Assembly (NCBI RefSeq): GCF_003703975.1
Contig: NZ_QTJY01000004.1
Coordinates: 62,001-126,000, forward strand
Direction: 5' to 3'
From: Larkinella soli
Lineage (GTDB): Bacteria > Bacteroidota > Bacteroidia > Cytophagales > Spirosomataceae
DNA length: 64,000 nt
Position numbers and translations under genes: made by a program. Numbering within the stretch: position 1 is the stretch's first letter; every line of letters starts with the position of its first letter. This document shows, piece after piece, positions 43,754 to 51,479 of the stretch. The notes beneath the pieces are model-generated. The model ran no database searches. It saw only the letters and a program-made list of their open reading frames with translations, and had not been told where the DNA came from.

Positions 43754-44656
43754 AGCCTCCAGATTGCGGTAGGAGCGGGGCGTTAGCTGGACGTTCTTTT
43801 TGAAAAAATTGATGAAATGCGCGGCCTCCTCGAATCCCAGGCACCAGGCAATCTCACTGACGTTCCAGTCGGTATGCCGCAGCAGCGTCCGGGCCTCCTG
43901 CGTCACCCGTTCGGCAATGATCTGCGAGGTGGTTTTGCCGGTCGTTTCCTTCAACGCCCGGTTGAGGTGGTTGACGTGGACCGCCAGTTGGGAAGCAAAA
44001 TCGGTCGGGGCGCGGAACACCACCTGCCGGCGGGGCGACTCGATCGGAAACTGCCGCTCCAGCAATTCCATAAACAGAGAGGAAATCCGCGTAGCCGCAT
44101 TGGCGGCATGGTACAGGGAGGTGGCCGCCGGTTGCAGCTTCAGGGCGGTATGCACCAGTTCGAACACCAGCGTCCTCAGCACATCATACTTGTAGGCAAA
44201 CTCCGAGTCGATCTCCTCCAGCATCCGTTCAAACAGGCGCCCGACGTGCCCGGCCTGGACGTCGGTCAGCAGAAAAACCGGGGTGCCGCCGGGCTGAAAG
44301 ACCGGGTAGTCCTTCAGGGCACCGAACTGATCGAAAAAGGCGGACGTGAAGATGCAGAAATAGCCGGTCTGCTCCTCCTGAAGCGGTTCCCAGGCGTAAG
44401 GGATGTGGGGATTGGCAAACAGCAGACCCTGCCGGTCGATCTCGACAACCTTGTCGGCATAGTGCATCCGGTTTCGGCCGACGAGAAAGCTGATTTTAAA
44501 GAAATCCTTGCGGCTATAGGGAATCGGCCGGGCGTTACACCCCACAAAATCATCGATCCTGAATACATTGAAATGCCCGATCTCCTTTTTCAGGTTGTCG
44601 GGCATCCAGTTCAGTTTATGCTGATAGAAGTCTTCCAGCCGTTCGGTTCTCTCCAT
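43748..44656 (-). CDS. AraC-family transcriptional regulator
   Basis: 302 residues from the ATG complementary to 44654-44656. An N-terminal cupin-like part (FKISFLVGRNRMHYADKVVEIDRQGLLFANPHIPYAWEP) is followed by a C-terminal AraC double helix-turn-helix (FASQLAVHVNHLNRALKETTGKTTSQIIAERVTQEARTLLRHTDWNVSEIAWCLGFEEAAHFINFFKKNVQLTPRSYR, seen about residues 215-300). The SDR gene lies 80 bases downstream on the same strand with its own promoter. Paired TCAAAC sites before both genes suggest it activates the SDR and controls itself. The ligand is unknown. Confidence 0.92.
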   Translation of the reverse strand: MERTERLEDFYQHKLNWMPDNLKKEIGHFNVFRIDDFVGCNARPIPYSRKDFFKISFLVGRNRMHYADKVVEIDRQGLLFANPHIPYAWEPLQEEQTGYFCIFTSAFFDQFGALKDYPVFQPGGTPVFLLTDVQAGHVGRLFERMLEEIDSEFAYKYDVLRTLVFELVHTALKLQPAATSLYHAANAATRISSLFMELLERQFPIESPRRQVVFRAPTDFASQLAVHVNHLNRALKETTGKTTSQIIAERVTQEARTLLRHTDWNVSEIAWCLGFEEAAHFINFFKKNVQLTPRSYRNLEAV

Positions 44657-44660
44657 GCCG

Positions 44661-44668
44661 TAAAGGTA
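44661..44668 (-). promoter_or_regulatory. Possible -7 element of the AraC gene
   Basis: Minus-strand TACCTTTA, one base from TAnnTTTG, ending 4 bases before the ATG, which would make the transcript nearly leaderless. Confidence 0.35.
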
Positions 44669-44674
44669 CAAAAA

Positions 44675-44702
44675 TCAAACGGAAGCCGGCACACGTCAAA
44701 AC
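44675..44702 (-). promoter_or_regulatory. Candidate AraC-type operator in the AraC promoter
   Basis: TCAAAC at 44675-44680 and TCAAAAC at 44696-44702, starting 21 bases apart. It covers the -33 region of the possible AraC promoter, a position expected for autorepression. Confidence 0.5.
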
Positions 44703-44716
44703 CGTTTCGGTTTGAA

Positions 44717-44773
44717 AAAAGAAGCCATCCGGCCCGGCCGACCTTAGTCGCTCCGGGCCGGATGGCTTCTTTT
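44717..44773. terminator. Long hairpin terminator after the stress-protein gene
   Basis: A perfect 21-bp stem (44717-44737 with 44753-44773) and 15-base loop, ending in A/T runs on both sides. It lies 15 bases past the minus-strand stop at 44788. Confidence 0.85.
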
Positions 44774-44787
44774 CGGATCAATATCGC

Positions 44788-45336
44788 TTAGTGGAAGCCC
44801 TGATGCTCCAGAAAGCGGATATCTTCTGCGCTGCGGGCATGGACACCAATCACAATGCCGCCCTCTTTGATGCCTCGTTCATAAGCCTCGGCGTGCTCTT
44901 TGGGAATACCGGAACCGACCAGCGCCCCAATCAAACCACCCGTCAGACCGCCGGCACCGGCACCCGCCAGGGCCGCTGCGACCGGACCTGCCACGACCAA
45001 GCCGAGACCCGGAATTACTAAACTGGTGCCGATGGCGGCAATGGCCGAAGCGATGGCACCGACCGTACCTCCGATGGCTGAACCGACGCCGGCTTTTTCC
45101 ATGGCTTTGTTACCCAGATCCGTGTCCTCCCCGGCCTCGTGCCGGTCGGCAAAGTTTCGGTCCCGCGTGTCGTTCGACATGACCAGGTTGATATCCTTGT
45201 CGGAAAAACCATGCTGAACCAGAGAATTGTAAGCCTGTTCGGCGCTGTTGCGGTCGTTGAAAATCGCCGTCATCATCCGGTCCGACTGGCTGGTCGAGAT
45301 CGTTTCTCCCGTGGTGTGTCCTGTGTAATCTGCCAT
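44788..45336 (-). CDS. General-stress-protein-like membrane-associated protein with glycine zipper
   Basis: 182 residues. The N-terminal part (MMTAIFNDRNSAEQAYNSLVQHGFSDKDINLVMS) is the GSP17M/DUF1269-like domain. The middle (GVGSAIGGTVGAIASAIAAIG ... GAGAGGLTGGLIGALVG) is a Gly/Ala-rich zipper, likely membrane-inserted, and the end (AEAYERGIKEGGIVIGVHARSAEDIRFLEHQGFH) is the conserved closing strand-helix. Members are induced by salt or other stress in several bacteria; their biochemical role is unknown. A short inverted repeat, TTACCCTT ... AAGGGTAA (45365-45387), lies 28 bases upstream and may be an operator. Confidence 0.82.
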   Translation of the reverse strand: MADYTGHTTGETISTSQSDRMMTAIFNDRNSAEQAYNSLVQHGFSDKDINLVMSNDTRDRNFADRHEAGEDTDLGNKAMEKAGVGSAIGGTVGAIASAIAAIGTSLVIPGLGLVVAGPVAAALAGAGAGGLTGGLIGALVGSGIPKEHAEAYERGIKEGGIVIGVHARSAEDIRFLEHQGFH

Positions 45337-45510
45337 ATTCTATTTCACTTTAAGGTTTATAATTTTACCCTTTCTATGGAAGGGTAACATAGTATGAACC
45401 GGCCGGAGGGGGCAATGTTCAGGAGAAAGGCAGAAACAGGTATTAAAAAATCACGAAAAAAAATCTGACGGCAATAATATACGTTTAACGCAGCCGTAGG
45501 CCCCGGTTTC

Positions 45511-45990
45511 TTACTTCGCCAGCCGCTGATCGAGGGAGAAACGACCGGCTCCGGAAATCAGCAGCGACGCGGCCGATGTCAGCACCAGCAGATGGTATTC
45601 GAAGCCTTCACCCGGTTTGTCGCCGTCCCAGTTCATGAAAAAGCCGTGTTCCAGGTGGGAGGTCAGGATAATGCCGATGAACAGCAGTCCGACCAGGACC
45701 GATACGACCCGCGTTCCCAACCCCAGCAGCAGGAAGAAGGGCGACAGCAGTTCGATGGCGATGATGCCCAGCCCCAGCAGATAAGGCAGATGGACCGTGT
45801 CCGTAAAAAAGCCCATGGTACCTTCGAAGCCGTAGCCGCCAAACCAGCCGAACGCCTTTTGGGCGCCGTGCGGAAACAGGATGAAGGCCAGCATGATGCG
45901 GACGAGCAGGGGTGCGGTCTGGTTGTCGGTCGCTACGATCCAGCGCAGCGGAAAAGGAGGATGTTCCTCCGTGACGGTCAATGTTTTCAT
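45511..45990 (-). CDS. DoxX-family membrane protein
   Basis: 159 residues with four helices and the DoxX pattern LLVRIMLAFILFPHGAQKAFGWFGGYGFEGTMGFF ... LLGLGIIAIELLSPFFLLLGLGTR. DoxX proteins are linked to thiol or quinone redox balance, but no general biochemical function is settled. A long cytosolic N-terminus (about 30 residues) is present. A consensus promoter stands upstream (complement of 46047-46054). It is a single-gene unit. Confidence 0.88.
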   Translation of the reverse strand: MKTLTVTEEHPPFPLRWIVATDNQTAPLLVRIMLAFILFPHGAQKAFGWFGGYGFEGTMGFFTDTVHLPYLLGLGIIAIELLSPFFLLLGLGTRVVSVLVGLLFIGIILTSHLEHGFFMNWDGDKPGEGFEYHLLVLTSAASLLISGAGRFSLDQRLAK

Positions 45991-46046
45991 ACAGATGTGC
46001 GTGGTTTTAAATCGGTTCGGTCGGGTTTGTCCCGCCGTTTCGGATG

Positions 46047-46054
46047 CAAAACTA
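46047..46054 (-). promoter_or_regulatory. -7 element of the DoxX gene
   Basis: Minus-strand TAGTTTTG, exact TAnnTTTG, 57 bases before the start codon. Confidence 0.6.
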
Positions 46055-46135
46055 CCGTCGCTTCCCGGCCCGGGACGATGAAGTAGGTTAAGAAAAACGG
46101 TTGAAATAGTTCAAGATTCCGGCCTTCGATCCGGT

Positions 46136-46173
46136 ATTAATGAAAAGCTAACGCTTCCTTAAGAAAATCCTGA
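46136..46173 (+). promoter_or_regulatory. Degenerate 11-bp-phased pentamer array before the AI-2E remnant
   Basis: ATTAA at 46136, GCTAA at 46147, CTTAA at 46158 and CCTGA at 46169 start exactly 11 bases apart, matching the pitch of the arrays at 28392 and 46384. It may be a decayed copy of the same operator. Confidence 0.4.
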
Positions 46174-46208
46174 GCGGGCCGGGATTTGGGTTTAGATAGC
46201 GCCTTTCT

Positions 46209-46388
46209 ATGGAGGCCCCAGTGTCTTTCAGTTGGAGGGTCGCCCCGGCCGCCCTGTTCGGACAGGGGCTCATGGGCATGCTGCTCGGGCTTCCGGGCGT
46301 ACTCTTCGCTTCCCCGCTCCCTGCGGTTCCGATGGTTATCGTTGAAGAACTTTATGTGAAAGACCGGCTGGAAAAAAGCCGTCGTTAA
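46209..46388 (+). pseudogene. C-terminal remnant of an AI-2E (PerM) family transporter
   Basis: An ATG-to-TAA frame of 59 residues: MEAPVSFSWRVAPAALFGQG then LMGMLLGLPGVLFASPLPAV and PMVIVEELYVKDRLEKSRR. It matches the end of AI-2E/PerM family exporters (the last helices with G-x-x-G-L-L-x-A-x-P-L-x-A-V and V-x-x-L-Y-V-x-D-x-L). Intact proteins have about 350 residues; the rest is absent upstream. It could be a dead fragment or a short expressed peptide. Phased repeats occur both before it and over its stop codon. Confidence 0.6.
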
Positions 46389-46421
46389 GAAAATTCTAAG
46401 TGGGTTCTAAGCCGATTTTAA
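46384..46421 (+). promoter_or_regulatory. 11-bp-phased TCTAA-like array before the DUF4136 gene
   Basis: GTTAA at 46384, TCTAA at 46395 and 46406, and TTTAA at 46417 start exactly 11 bases apart. The -7-like CAAGTTTG follows at 46433-46440. The last repeat lies 16 bases before it, against 27 at the 28392 array, a difference of exactly one 11-bp step. Confidence 0.65.
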
Positions 46422-46432
46422 AGGTCGGTATT

Positions 46433-46440
46433 CAAGTTTG
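46433..46440 (+). promoter_or_regulatory. -7-like element of the DUF4136 gene
   Basis: CAAGTTTG, one base from TAnnTTTG, 31 bases before the start codon. Confidence 0.5.
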
Positions 46441-46471
46441 CGACGTAGTAATTCCTTAAATCTCAACGCCT

Positions 46472-47029
46472 ATGAAAACGATGATTCTTGCCGCAGCCCT
46501 GCTGCTGACGGCCGGCCTGGTTCAGGCCCAGAACGTAACGGTCGATGCCGACCGGAAGCTGAACGTCGATTTCAGCAAGTACAAAACCTACACCTGGGCT
46601 TCGCAGGTGGACAACCGGCTCGACCCCGGCTTTTACTTTCTAAACGACCTGACGCTGAAGAAGCGGATTCGGGACGCGGTCGGCTTTGCGCTCGACGGCC
46701 GGGGCTACAAGCTGACCCGGCAATCGCCCGACCTGCTGGTCAACTTCCGGGTTTTCGAGAAACCGACGACCATCAAAGGCTTTACGGGCTACGGAACCAC
46801 TTATTTCGGCGTCGGGGAGGTGCGCGAGCCGGAAGACGTGACGACCTTCGACGTCAAGGCCGGTTCGATCATCCTGAACCTGGTCGATACTAAAACCGGG
46901 CAGGTCGTCTGGCGGGGATTGGCATCCGGCCTCACCAATGCCAACGGTTTCGACCGGGATGAGAACCGGATCAGACAGGCCGTCAACCTGATTTTTGAAA
47001 AGTATCCCTACCGCGCCGATAACCTGTAG
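46472..47029 (+). CDS. DUF4136 family exported protein
   Basis: 185 residues. Signal peptide MKTMILAAALLLTAGLVQAQ; the mature part (VDADRKLNVDFSKYKTYTWASQVD ... IRDAVGFALDGRGYKLTRQSPDLLVNFRVF ... SIILNLVDTKTGQVVWRGLASG ... AVNLIFEKYPY) is a textbook DUF4136 domain. These are periplasmic or outer-membrane-associated proteins of unknown role, often lipoproteins; here no lipobox cysteine is seen. The phased array upstream suggests control by an OmpR-type regulator, hence possibly an envelope-stress function. Confidence 0.88.
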   Translation: MKTMILAAALLLTAGLVQAQNVTVDADRKLNVDFSKYKTYTWASQVDNRLDPGFYFLNDLTLKKRIRDAVGFALDGRGYKLTRQSPDLLVNFRVFEKPTTIKGFTGYGTTYFGVGEVREPEDVTTFDVKAGSIILNLVDTKTGQVVWRGLASGLTNANGFDRDENRIRQAVNLIFEKYPYRADNL

Positions 47030-47046
47030 GCGGCCGGTGAGAGAAC

Positions 47047-47079
47047 AAAAGGCGACCCATGGGCCATGGGTCGCCTTTT
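47047..47079 (+). terminator. Terminator of the DUF4136 gene
   Basis: AAAAGGCGACCCATG and CATGGGTCGCCTTTT pair around GGC, followed by ATTTTTT. Confidence 0.92.
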
Positions 47080-47173
47080 ATTTTTTAGTTCTCGGAAAAG
47101 AACCAAAACCGACAGTTCATTCGGCGGTACCGACAAATCAGCCGGTGAATCGGGCAGTTAGCGGGGGCTTGGG

Positions 47174-47204
47174 TTGAGACGGCCCGTAGCGGGAACTACT
47201 TTTG
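47174..47204 (+). promoter_or_regulatory. Promoter of the small lipoprotein gene
   Basis: TTG at 47174-47176, 20-base spacer, TACTTTTG at 47197-47204 (exact TAnnTTTG). It excludes the ATG-like start at 47202. Confidence 0.7.
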
Positions 47205-47225
47205 CTTCGAAACAACCACACGCCT

Positions 47226-47444
47226 ATGAAACGTCTTCTGCCCCTGCTGGGTCTGGCTCTGCTGAGCGCCTGCGATCCCTCGGAAGTCAAATCCACCTGT
47301 TATGCCTGCGAAGTCTATACCACCGATGCCGGGACGGGCGGACGGCTGACGAAAGAATTCTGCAACAAAGCGGACATGGAGCGCTATGTCGAAGAGATGA
47401 AAGCCAAACCCGGAACGGCGCTGGTTTCGTGCCGGAACAAATAA
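47226..47444 (+). CDS. Small lipoprotein with cysteine motif
   Basis: 72 residues from the ATG at 47226. Signal MKRLLPLLGLALLSAC with lipobox LSAC, so the mature protein is probably lipid-anchored at C16. The mature part has CYAC, a further FCNK and a final SCRNK, giving four extra cysteines that could form disulfides or bind a metal. No family recognised. It is a monocistronic unit with a strong promoter and terminator. Confidence 0.75.
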   Translation: MKRLLPLLGLALLSACDPSEVKSTCYACEVYTTDAGTGGRLTKEFCNKADMERYVEEMKAKPGTALVSCRNK

Positions 47445-47471
47445 AGCGGACTTCGGTCCGCTTTATTTGTT
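47438..47471. terminator. Terminator overlapping the lipoprotein stop codon
   Basis: AACAAATAAAGCGGA and TCCGCTTTATTTGTT pair around CTTCGG; the stop codon lies inside the left arm. Confidence 0.85.
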
Positions 47472-47508
47472 TACATGGCCCGCTGCCGGGCCTGAATCAA
47501 AAGCACCA

Positions 47509-48576
47509 TCAGGCCAGGGCCTGCTCAACGGCGGCTTTCGCGTCGTGATAGGTGCTTTTGACCGAATCGGCGGCCGAGTTAACCACGTTGCGGGCCGAAC
47601 GGCCGGCGGCTTTGGCTTTGCTCCGGTAACGGCGGCCGTTGAAGTCGGAGAATGCGCCGTTGCCGTTCCGGCGGCCGTTGCCGCTGCGGGAGACCAGCCA
47701 TAATCCGGCGAAAGCAACGGCCGCCAGGCCAAAGGTCAGGGCGTTGGTCCGGGCCTGACTCCGGCGCTCCTGTTCGGCTTCCTCCGGCGTCTTCATCAGA
47801 TTTCGGGCGCTCTGCGTCACCATCGGGTCGGGAAACAGGTGGGCGGCAGCCGCCATCACTTTGGTTTTCATTCCGGCCGCCACCTTGTCCTTACCGCTCA
47901 TCAGGGCGTCATAGCCGGCTTTGGCGACCTCGGCCGGGCTCATCGAGTGGGCCTGCTGCTGGGCTACGGTATGAGTGGCGCCGGCCTTGTTGAAGAAGTC
48001 GGTATCGGTGGCGGGCGGCATCAGCACCGTCACCGTCACATCGGTGTCCTTCAGTTCATTGCGCAGCGCTTCCGAGAACGAATAGACAAACGCCTTGGTC
48101 GCCCCATAAACGGCCATCAGGGGATTGGGCATCACGGAGGCAATCGACCCCAGCATGAGAATTCTGCCCTCGTTGCGCTGCACCATGTCTTTCAGGTACA
48201 GCTTCGTCAGGCTGACCAGCGAGCCGATGTTGAGCTGGATGATGCTCAATTCCTTCTGCAGGTCGGACTCGGTCGCGAACAGGCCGTACTCTCCGACACC
48301 CGCGTTATTGACCAGCACGTCGACGGTCAGGCCCTGCCGGGCGGTTTCCTGATAAATTTCTTCGGGGGCTTTGGGGTCGGTCAGGTCTTTGCAGATTACC
48401 GTGGTCCGGATGCCGAACTCCTGTTCAAACTCCCGGGCCACCTGTTGCAGGCCTTCTTCATTCCGGGCGACCATAACCAAATGGCAGCCGTCCTGAGCAA
48501 ACAGTCTGGCGAGTTCCCGGCCGATGCCGCTGGTGGCACCCGTGACCAGAACCGTTTGGGCGGATTGATTTTTCAT
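47509..48576 (-). CDS. SDR-family oxidoreductase with C-terminal membrane segment
   Basis: 355 residues from the ATG complementary to 48574-48576 (MKNQSAQTVLVTGATSGIGREL). Classical SDR motifs: TGATSGIG, NNAGVGEYG, catalytic Ser in LGSIAS and YGATK. The first 260 residues resemble the DltE/YqjQ-like SDRs. The C-terminal 90 residues add a basic linker, one helix (LTFGLAAVAFAGLWLVSRSG) and a Lys/Arg/Ala-rich tail, so the enzyme is probably tethered to the membrane. A longer frame to 48888 has no SDR homology and overlaps the next gene. Substrate unknown. Confidence 0.87.
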   Translation of the reverse strand: MKNQSAQTVLVTGATSGIGRELARLFAQDGCHLVMVARNEEGLQQVAREFEQEFGIRTTVICKDLTDPKAPEEIYQETARQGLTVDVLVNNAGVGEYGLFATESDLQKELSIIQLNIGSLVSLTKLYLKDMVQRNEGRILMLGSIASVMPNPLMAVYGATKAFVYSFSEALRNELKDTDVTVTVLMPPATDTDFFNKAGATHTVAQQQAHSMSPAEVAKAGYDALMSGKDKVAAGMKTKVMAAAAHLFPDPMVTQSARNLMKTPEEAEQERRSQARTNALTFGLAAVAFAGLWLVSRSGNGRRNGNGAFSDFNGRRYRSKAKAAGRSARNVVNSAADSVKSTYHDAKAAVEQALA

Positions 48577-48831
48577 GCTGAAACGAAATGTTTTGTTCTT
48601 CTCAGCTAACCGTGAATTTGCCAAAGGGTTACGTTTTATTATTTGCGACCGCCTTATTTCCGTCCTTCCGCTCTCCGGGAAACCGGCGCTCCCCGGCACC
48701 GGGACGAGCCGCAGGCTAAGTCCGGCAACCCTTTTCTTTCTTTCTCGTTTTAAGCATACCGGTCCGGGCCGTTTCTGGTGCCGACGGCCGGAAAGTTTTT
48801 GTAAAACGCTTACCAATAAACGCATAAGGCC

Positions 48832-49143
48832 ATGCCAAGAGGAGATAAGTCGGCTTATACGGACAAGCAGAAGCGCCAGGCCGAACACATCGAGGAGAGT
48901 TACGAAGAACGGGGCCTACCCGAGGAAGAAGCTGAACGCCGGGCCTGGGCCACGGTCAACAAAACGTCGGGAGGTGGTAAAAAAAGCGGGTCCGGCCGTG
49001 GCCGCTCCGAAAACCGGGAGCCGGCGCACCGGGGCGGCAAGAAGGGGGGAGAGGCTTCGGCCTCCCGCACGCCCGAAGAACGGTCGGCTTCGGCGAAGAA
49101 AGCCGCGGCTACCCGGAAAAAAAATGCCGAAAGCAAGAAGTAA
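48832..49143 (+). CDS. Small basic protein of the so-called plasmid stabilization family
   Basis: 103 residues. The N-terminal MPRGDKSAYTDKQKRQAEHI and the following EESYEERGLPEEEAERRAWATVNK form a conserved helical unit found in many soil bacteria and usually annotated, without experimental support that I know of, as plasmid stabilization protein. The rest (GGGKKSGSGRGRS ... SAKKAAATRKKNAESKK) is a Lys/Ala/Gly-rich histone-H1-like tail, likely to bind nucleic acid. It is monocistronic with an A/T-rich -7-like element (AGTTTTTG near 48793) upstream. Confidence 0.7.
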   Translation: MPRGDKSAYTDKQKRQAEHIEESYEERGLPEEEAERRAWATVNKTSGGGKKSGSGRGRSENREPAHRGGKKGGEASASRTPEERSASAKKAAATRKKNAESKK

Positions 49144-49323
49144 CGCCCTTCCGGAAAGCGGTAACCAACCGCCCGGAAAACCGGCAAGCCCGACCGCAAG
49201 GCCGGGCTTTTTGGCTTGGCGTCAAATTCTAATACCGCTCCTGCGTTGCTGGGCACTTCTTATATTCAAAATTTTACATTTCCGTAAAATCCGGATTGGG
49301 CCGATTTGGGGTATATACCCAAA

Positions 49324-49539
49324 ATGGGTCATATGGCAAGAAAAACCTTTTATGTGATCATTCGTCAGGATGATCGGGAAGGCGGTGTGTTATACCTGGA
49401 GGGAGTCAAAGCAGCGCAGGAGTGGGTGACGACGGACCGGATGCAGGCAGCGCGGTTCTCCACGGAACGGGAAGCCAGAATTTATCTCAGAAAAATAATT
49501 TCCCGCAAGCCGTACCAGATTCAGAAGGTACAGCTGTAA
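49324..49539 (+). CDS. Hypothetical small protein
   Basis: 71 residues from the ATG at 49324 (MGHMARKTFYVIIRQDD); an ATG at 49306 in frame adds 6 residues and one at 49333 removes 3. The sequence FYVIIRQDDREGGVLYLEGVKAAQEWVTT ... ARFSTEREARIYLRKI looks like a compact alpha/beta fold. I do not recognise it. It is followed by a long perfect inverted repeat. Confidence 0.55.
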   Translation: MGHMARKTFYVIIRQDDREGGVLYLEGVKAAQEWVTTDRMQAARFSTEREARIYLRKIISRKPYQIQKVQL

Positions 49540-49593
49540 GGCGCACCGAACCCGTCGGCTTTTCCGGGAGTCTCGTGTTACAGTCTCTGGGGC

Positions 49594-49652
49594 CAAATTG
49601 TTCAGGGCCGGCAACAGCCTTTTCCAGGCTGTTGCCGGCCCTGAACAATTTG
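49594..49652. repeat. Perfect 27-bp inverted repeat with 5-base loop
   Basis: 49594-49620 is exactly complementary to 49626-49652, with loop TTTCC. It lies between two converging genes, but has no T-run right after the stem on the plus strand. The core GGGCCGGCAACAGCC is G+C-rich and the ends (CAAATTG) AT-rich. Terminator or mobile palindromic element are both possible. Confidence 0.85.
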
Positions 49653-49676
49653 CGATGTGCCGGTGGCCGGGAGCGG

Positions 49677-51335
49677 CTACACCAGTGCTTTCCGGGCTTC
49701 GCGGTCGGGGTCGTTGACCAGCATCGAAGTGTCGTCCAGCACCATCGTTTCGCCGTTCTTAACAGAATATGGTTTCCAGTTCGGCAGGCCGCCCCCGTTC
49801 GGATTGCCGGTTTTCACGAAATTGAGGAACGACTTCGCCATCTTTTCCGACAAGGCCCGGGGCCGTTTCCCGCCCCCGGTATGGGTCAGCATGAGGTCGG
49901 TATTGTAGAACCAGAAGCAAATGTCGTCACAGTGGAAGGCCCGCATCCGGTTGTCGAACAGGGGCGGCTGCCAGCCGAACCAGGCCACATAGACGGGCGC
50001 TTTCCGCTGGTTGGCCTTTGCGTCGGCCGCGGCCACGGCATTTTTCCGGTTGGACATGATCAACGCCCAGATTTCGATCGGACGGGCTTTCGGGAAGTTT
50101 TTCACATAAGCCTCTACAATCTCGCCGGACTTGTCGCCGAAGCGGGGTTTGAGCTTCTCCTTTACCTCAGTCAGGGAAATCTTTTCCAGGGCGGCATCCG
50201 TCCGGCTGGGACTGAACTCGTGGAAAGTGGAGCAGATTATCATGGGAATATCGGCCGAAAAGTGGCTTGCATCGGTAAAAAATAGGCCTTCCTTCAGCGT
50301 CGCGCCATCGGCAACGGGTGAATAACCGCCCCGCGTGAGGTTGAGCCGTTTGGCTTCATCCGCCGTCTTCTCGACCGCCCGGTTGGCAATGTCGATGTAC
50401 TCCCGCCAGGGGATTTGCTGCAGTTTTTCAATCTCGCCGGGTTTCAGGCCCGCTTCCTCCATTACCTTCAGGCCCAGTTTTTCGGCATATTCCTTATTGA
50501 CCCCGCTCAGCGAGCTGCCGCTCAAGGCCACCGCCTTGTGGAACAGCCCTTTCGCCGAGGGCATATTCATGAGCGTAGTCACTTTGGCGCCACCGCCCGA
50601 TTGCCCGATGATGGTCACGTTATTCGGATCACCGCCGAAGTTGGCGATGTTGTTTCTGACCCATTCGAGGGCCGCCACCATGTCCAGATTGCCGACATTC
50701 CCGGAAGCCGGATGCCCGCCGGCGGCTTTCAGATGGGTGTAACCGAGCGGTCCGAGCCGGTGATTGAGCGAACAGAAGACGATGTTGCCCAGCCGGGACA
50801 GGTTTTCACCGTGATAGCCGTCCTGCTCGATGCCGTTTCCGTTGGTAAAGCCGCCCCCGTGCAGCCAGACCACGACCGGGCGTTTTTGCGAATCGAGGGC
50901 GGGCGTCCAGACGTTCAGTTTCAGACAGTCTTCCGAAACGTCGTCATAATTCCAGTGATCGACGAAAGAGGCATACGGGTTCGCATACCGCTTCTCCATG
51001 ATCTGTGGGGCCGAATTACCCCACCAGAGGGCCGGCCGGACATCGGACCAGGGCGTCGGTTTCTGCGGGGGCATGAACCGGTTCTTACCCGAGGTATCGG
51101 CCCCATAGGGGATGCCTAAAAACTGATGGATGCCCCGAAGCACAAACCCCCTGACTTTCCCGTATTCCGTGTTGGCCACTGCAATGTTGTCGCCCACAAA
51201 CAAAACCTGCTCGTCGGCGGCCGGCTTGACGACTTTCGGCGGTTTTGAACCGGAAGCGATAGTTTCGTGAGCCAGGCTTATCCCGGCCATGCTCACGCCG
51301 AGGGATTGTAAAAAATTCCGTCTTGAAGGTATCAT
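49677..51335 (-). CDS. Type-B carboxylesterase/lipase family protein
   Basis: 552 residues from the ATG complementary to 51333-51335. A Tat-like signal MIPSRRNFLQSLGVSMAGISL suggests export. The alpha/beta hydrolase has oxyanion HGGGF (about residue 160), CLKLNVWTP, and nucleophile motif GQSGGGA (about 237; most relatives have GESAGG), with later HEFSP and AFHCDDICFWF supplying likely acid and histidine. Family members hydrolyse carboxylic esters of unknown physiological substrates. A perfect inverted repeat lies beyond its 3' end. Confidence 0.9.
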   Translation of the reverse strand: MIPSRRNFLQSLGVSMAGISLAHETIASGSKPPKVVKPAADEQVLFVGDNIAVANTEYGKVRGFVLRGIHQFLGIPYGADTSGKNRFMPPQKPTPWSDVRPALWWGNSAPQIMEKRYANPYASFVDHWNYDDVSEDCLKLNVWTPALDSQKRPVVVWLHGGGFTNGNGIEQDGYHGENLSRLGNIVFCSLNHRLGPLGYTHLKAAGGHPASGNVGNLDMVAALEWVRNNIANFGGDPNNVTIIGQSGGGAKVTTLMNMPSAKGLFHKAVALSGSSLSGVNKEYAEKLGLKVMEEAGLKPGEIEKLQQIPWREYIDIANRAVEKTADEAKRLNLTRGGYSPVADGATLKEGLFFTDASHFSADIPMIICSTFHEFSPSRTDAALEKISLTEVKEKLKPRFGDKSGEIVEAYVKNFPKARPIEIWALIMSNRKNAVAAADAKANQRKAPVYVAWFGWQPPLFDNRMRAFHCDDICFWFYNTDLMLTHTGGGKRPRALSEKMAKSFLNFVKTGNPNGGGLPNWKPYSVKNGETMVLDDTSMLVNDPDREARKALV

Positions 51336-51479
51336 CCTACCATTTAAGTTAAGGGTTGAAGAAAAGAGCATTCCGGGCTACCGGCGGAAAGCGTCCGCCT
51401 TTCCGCCGGTCTGAGACGGAAAGTGCAACAATTTATCGAAAAAGTACTTACCGATTAGCACCACTGCCAAGGAAATCGC

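Noticed and set aside
44717-44773. Perfect 21-bp hairpin as a possible mobile repeat
   Set aside because: It sits right after a stop codon and ends in a U-run on the coding strand, so a terminator explains it.
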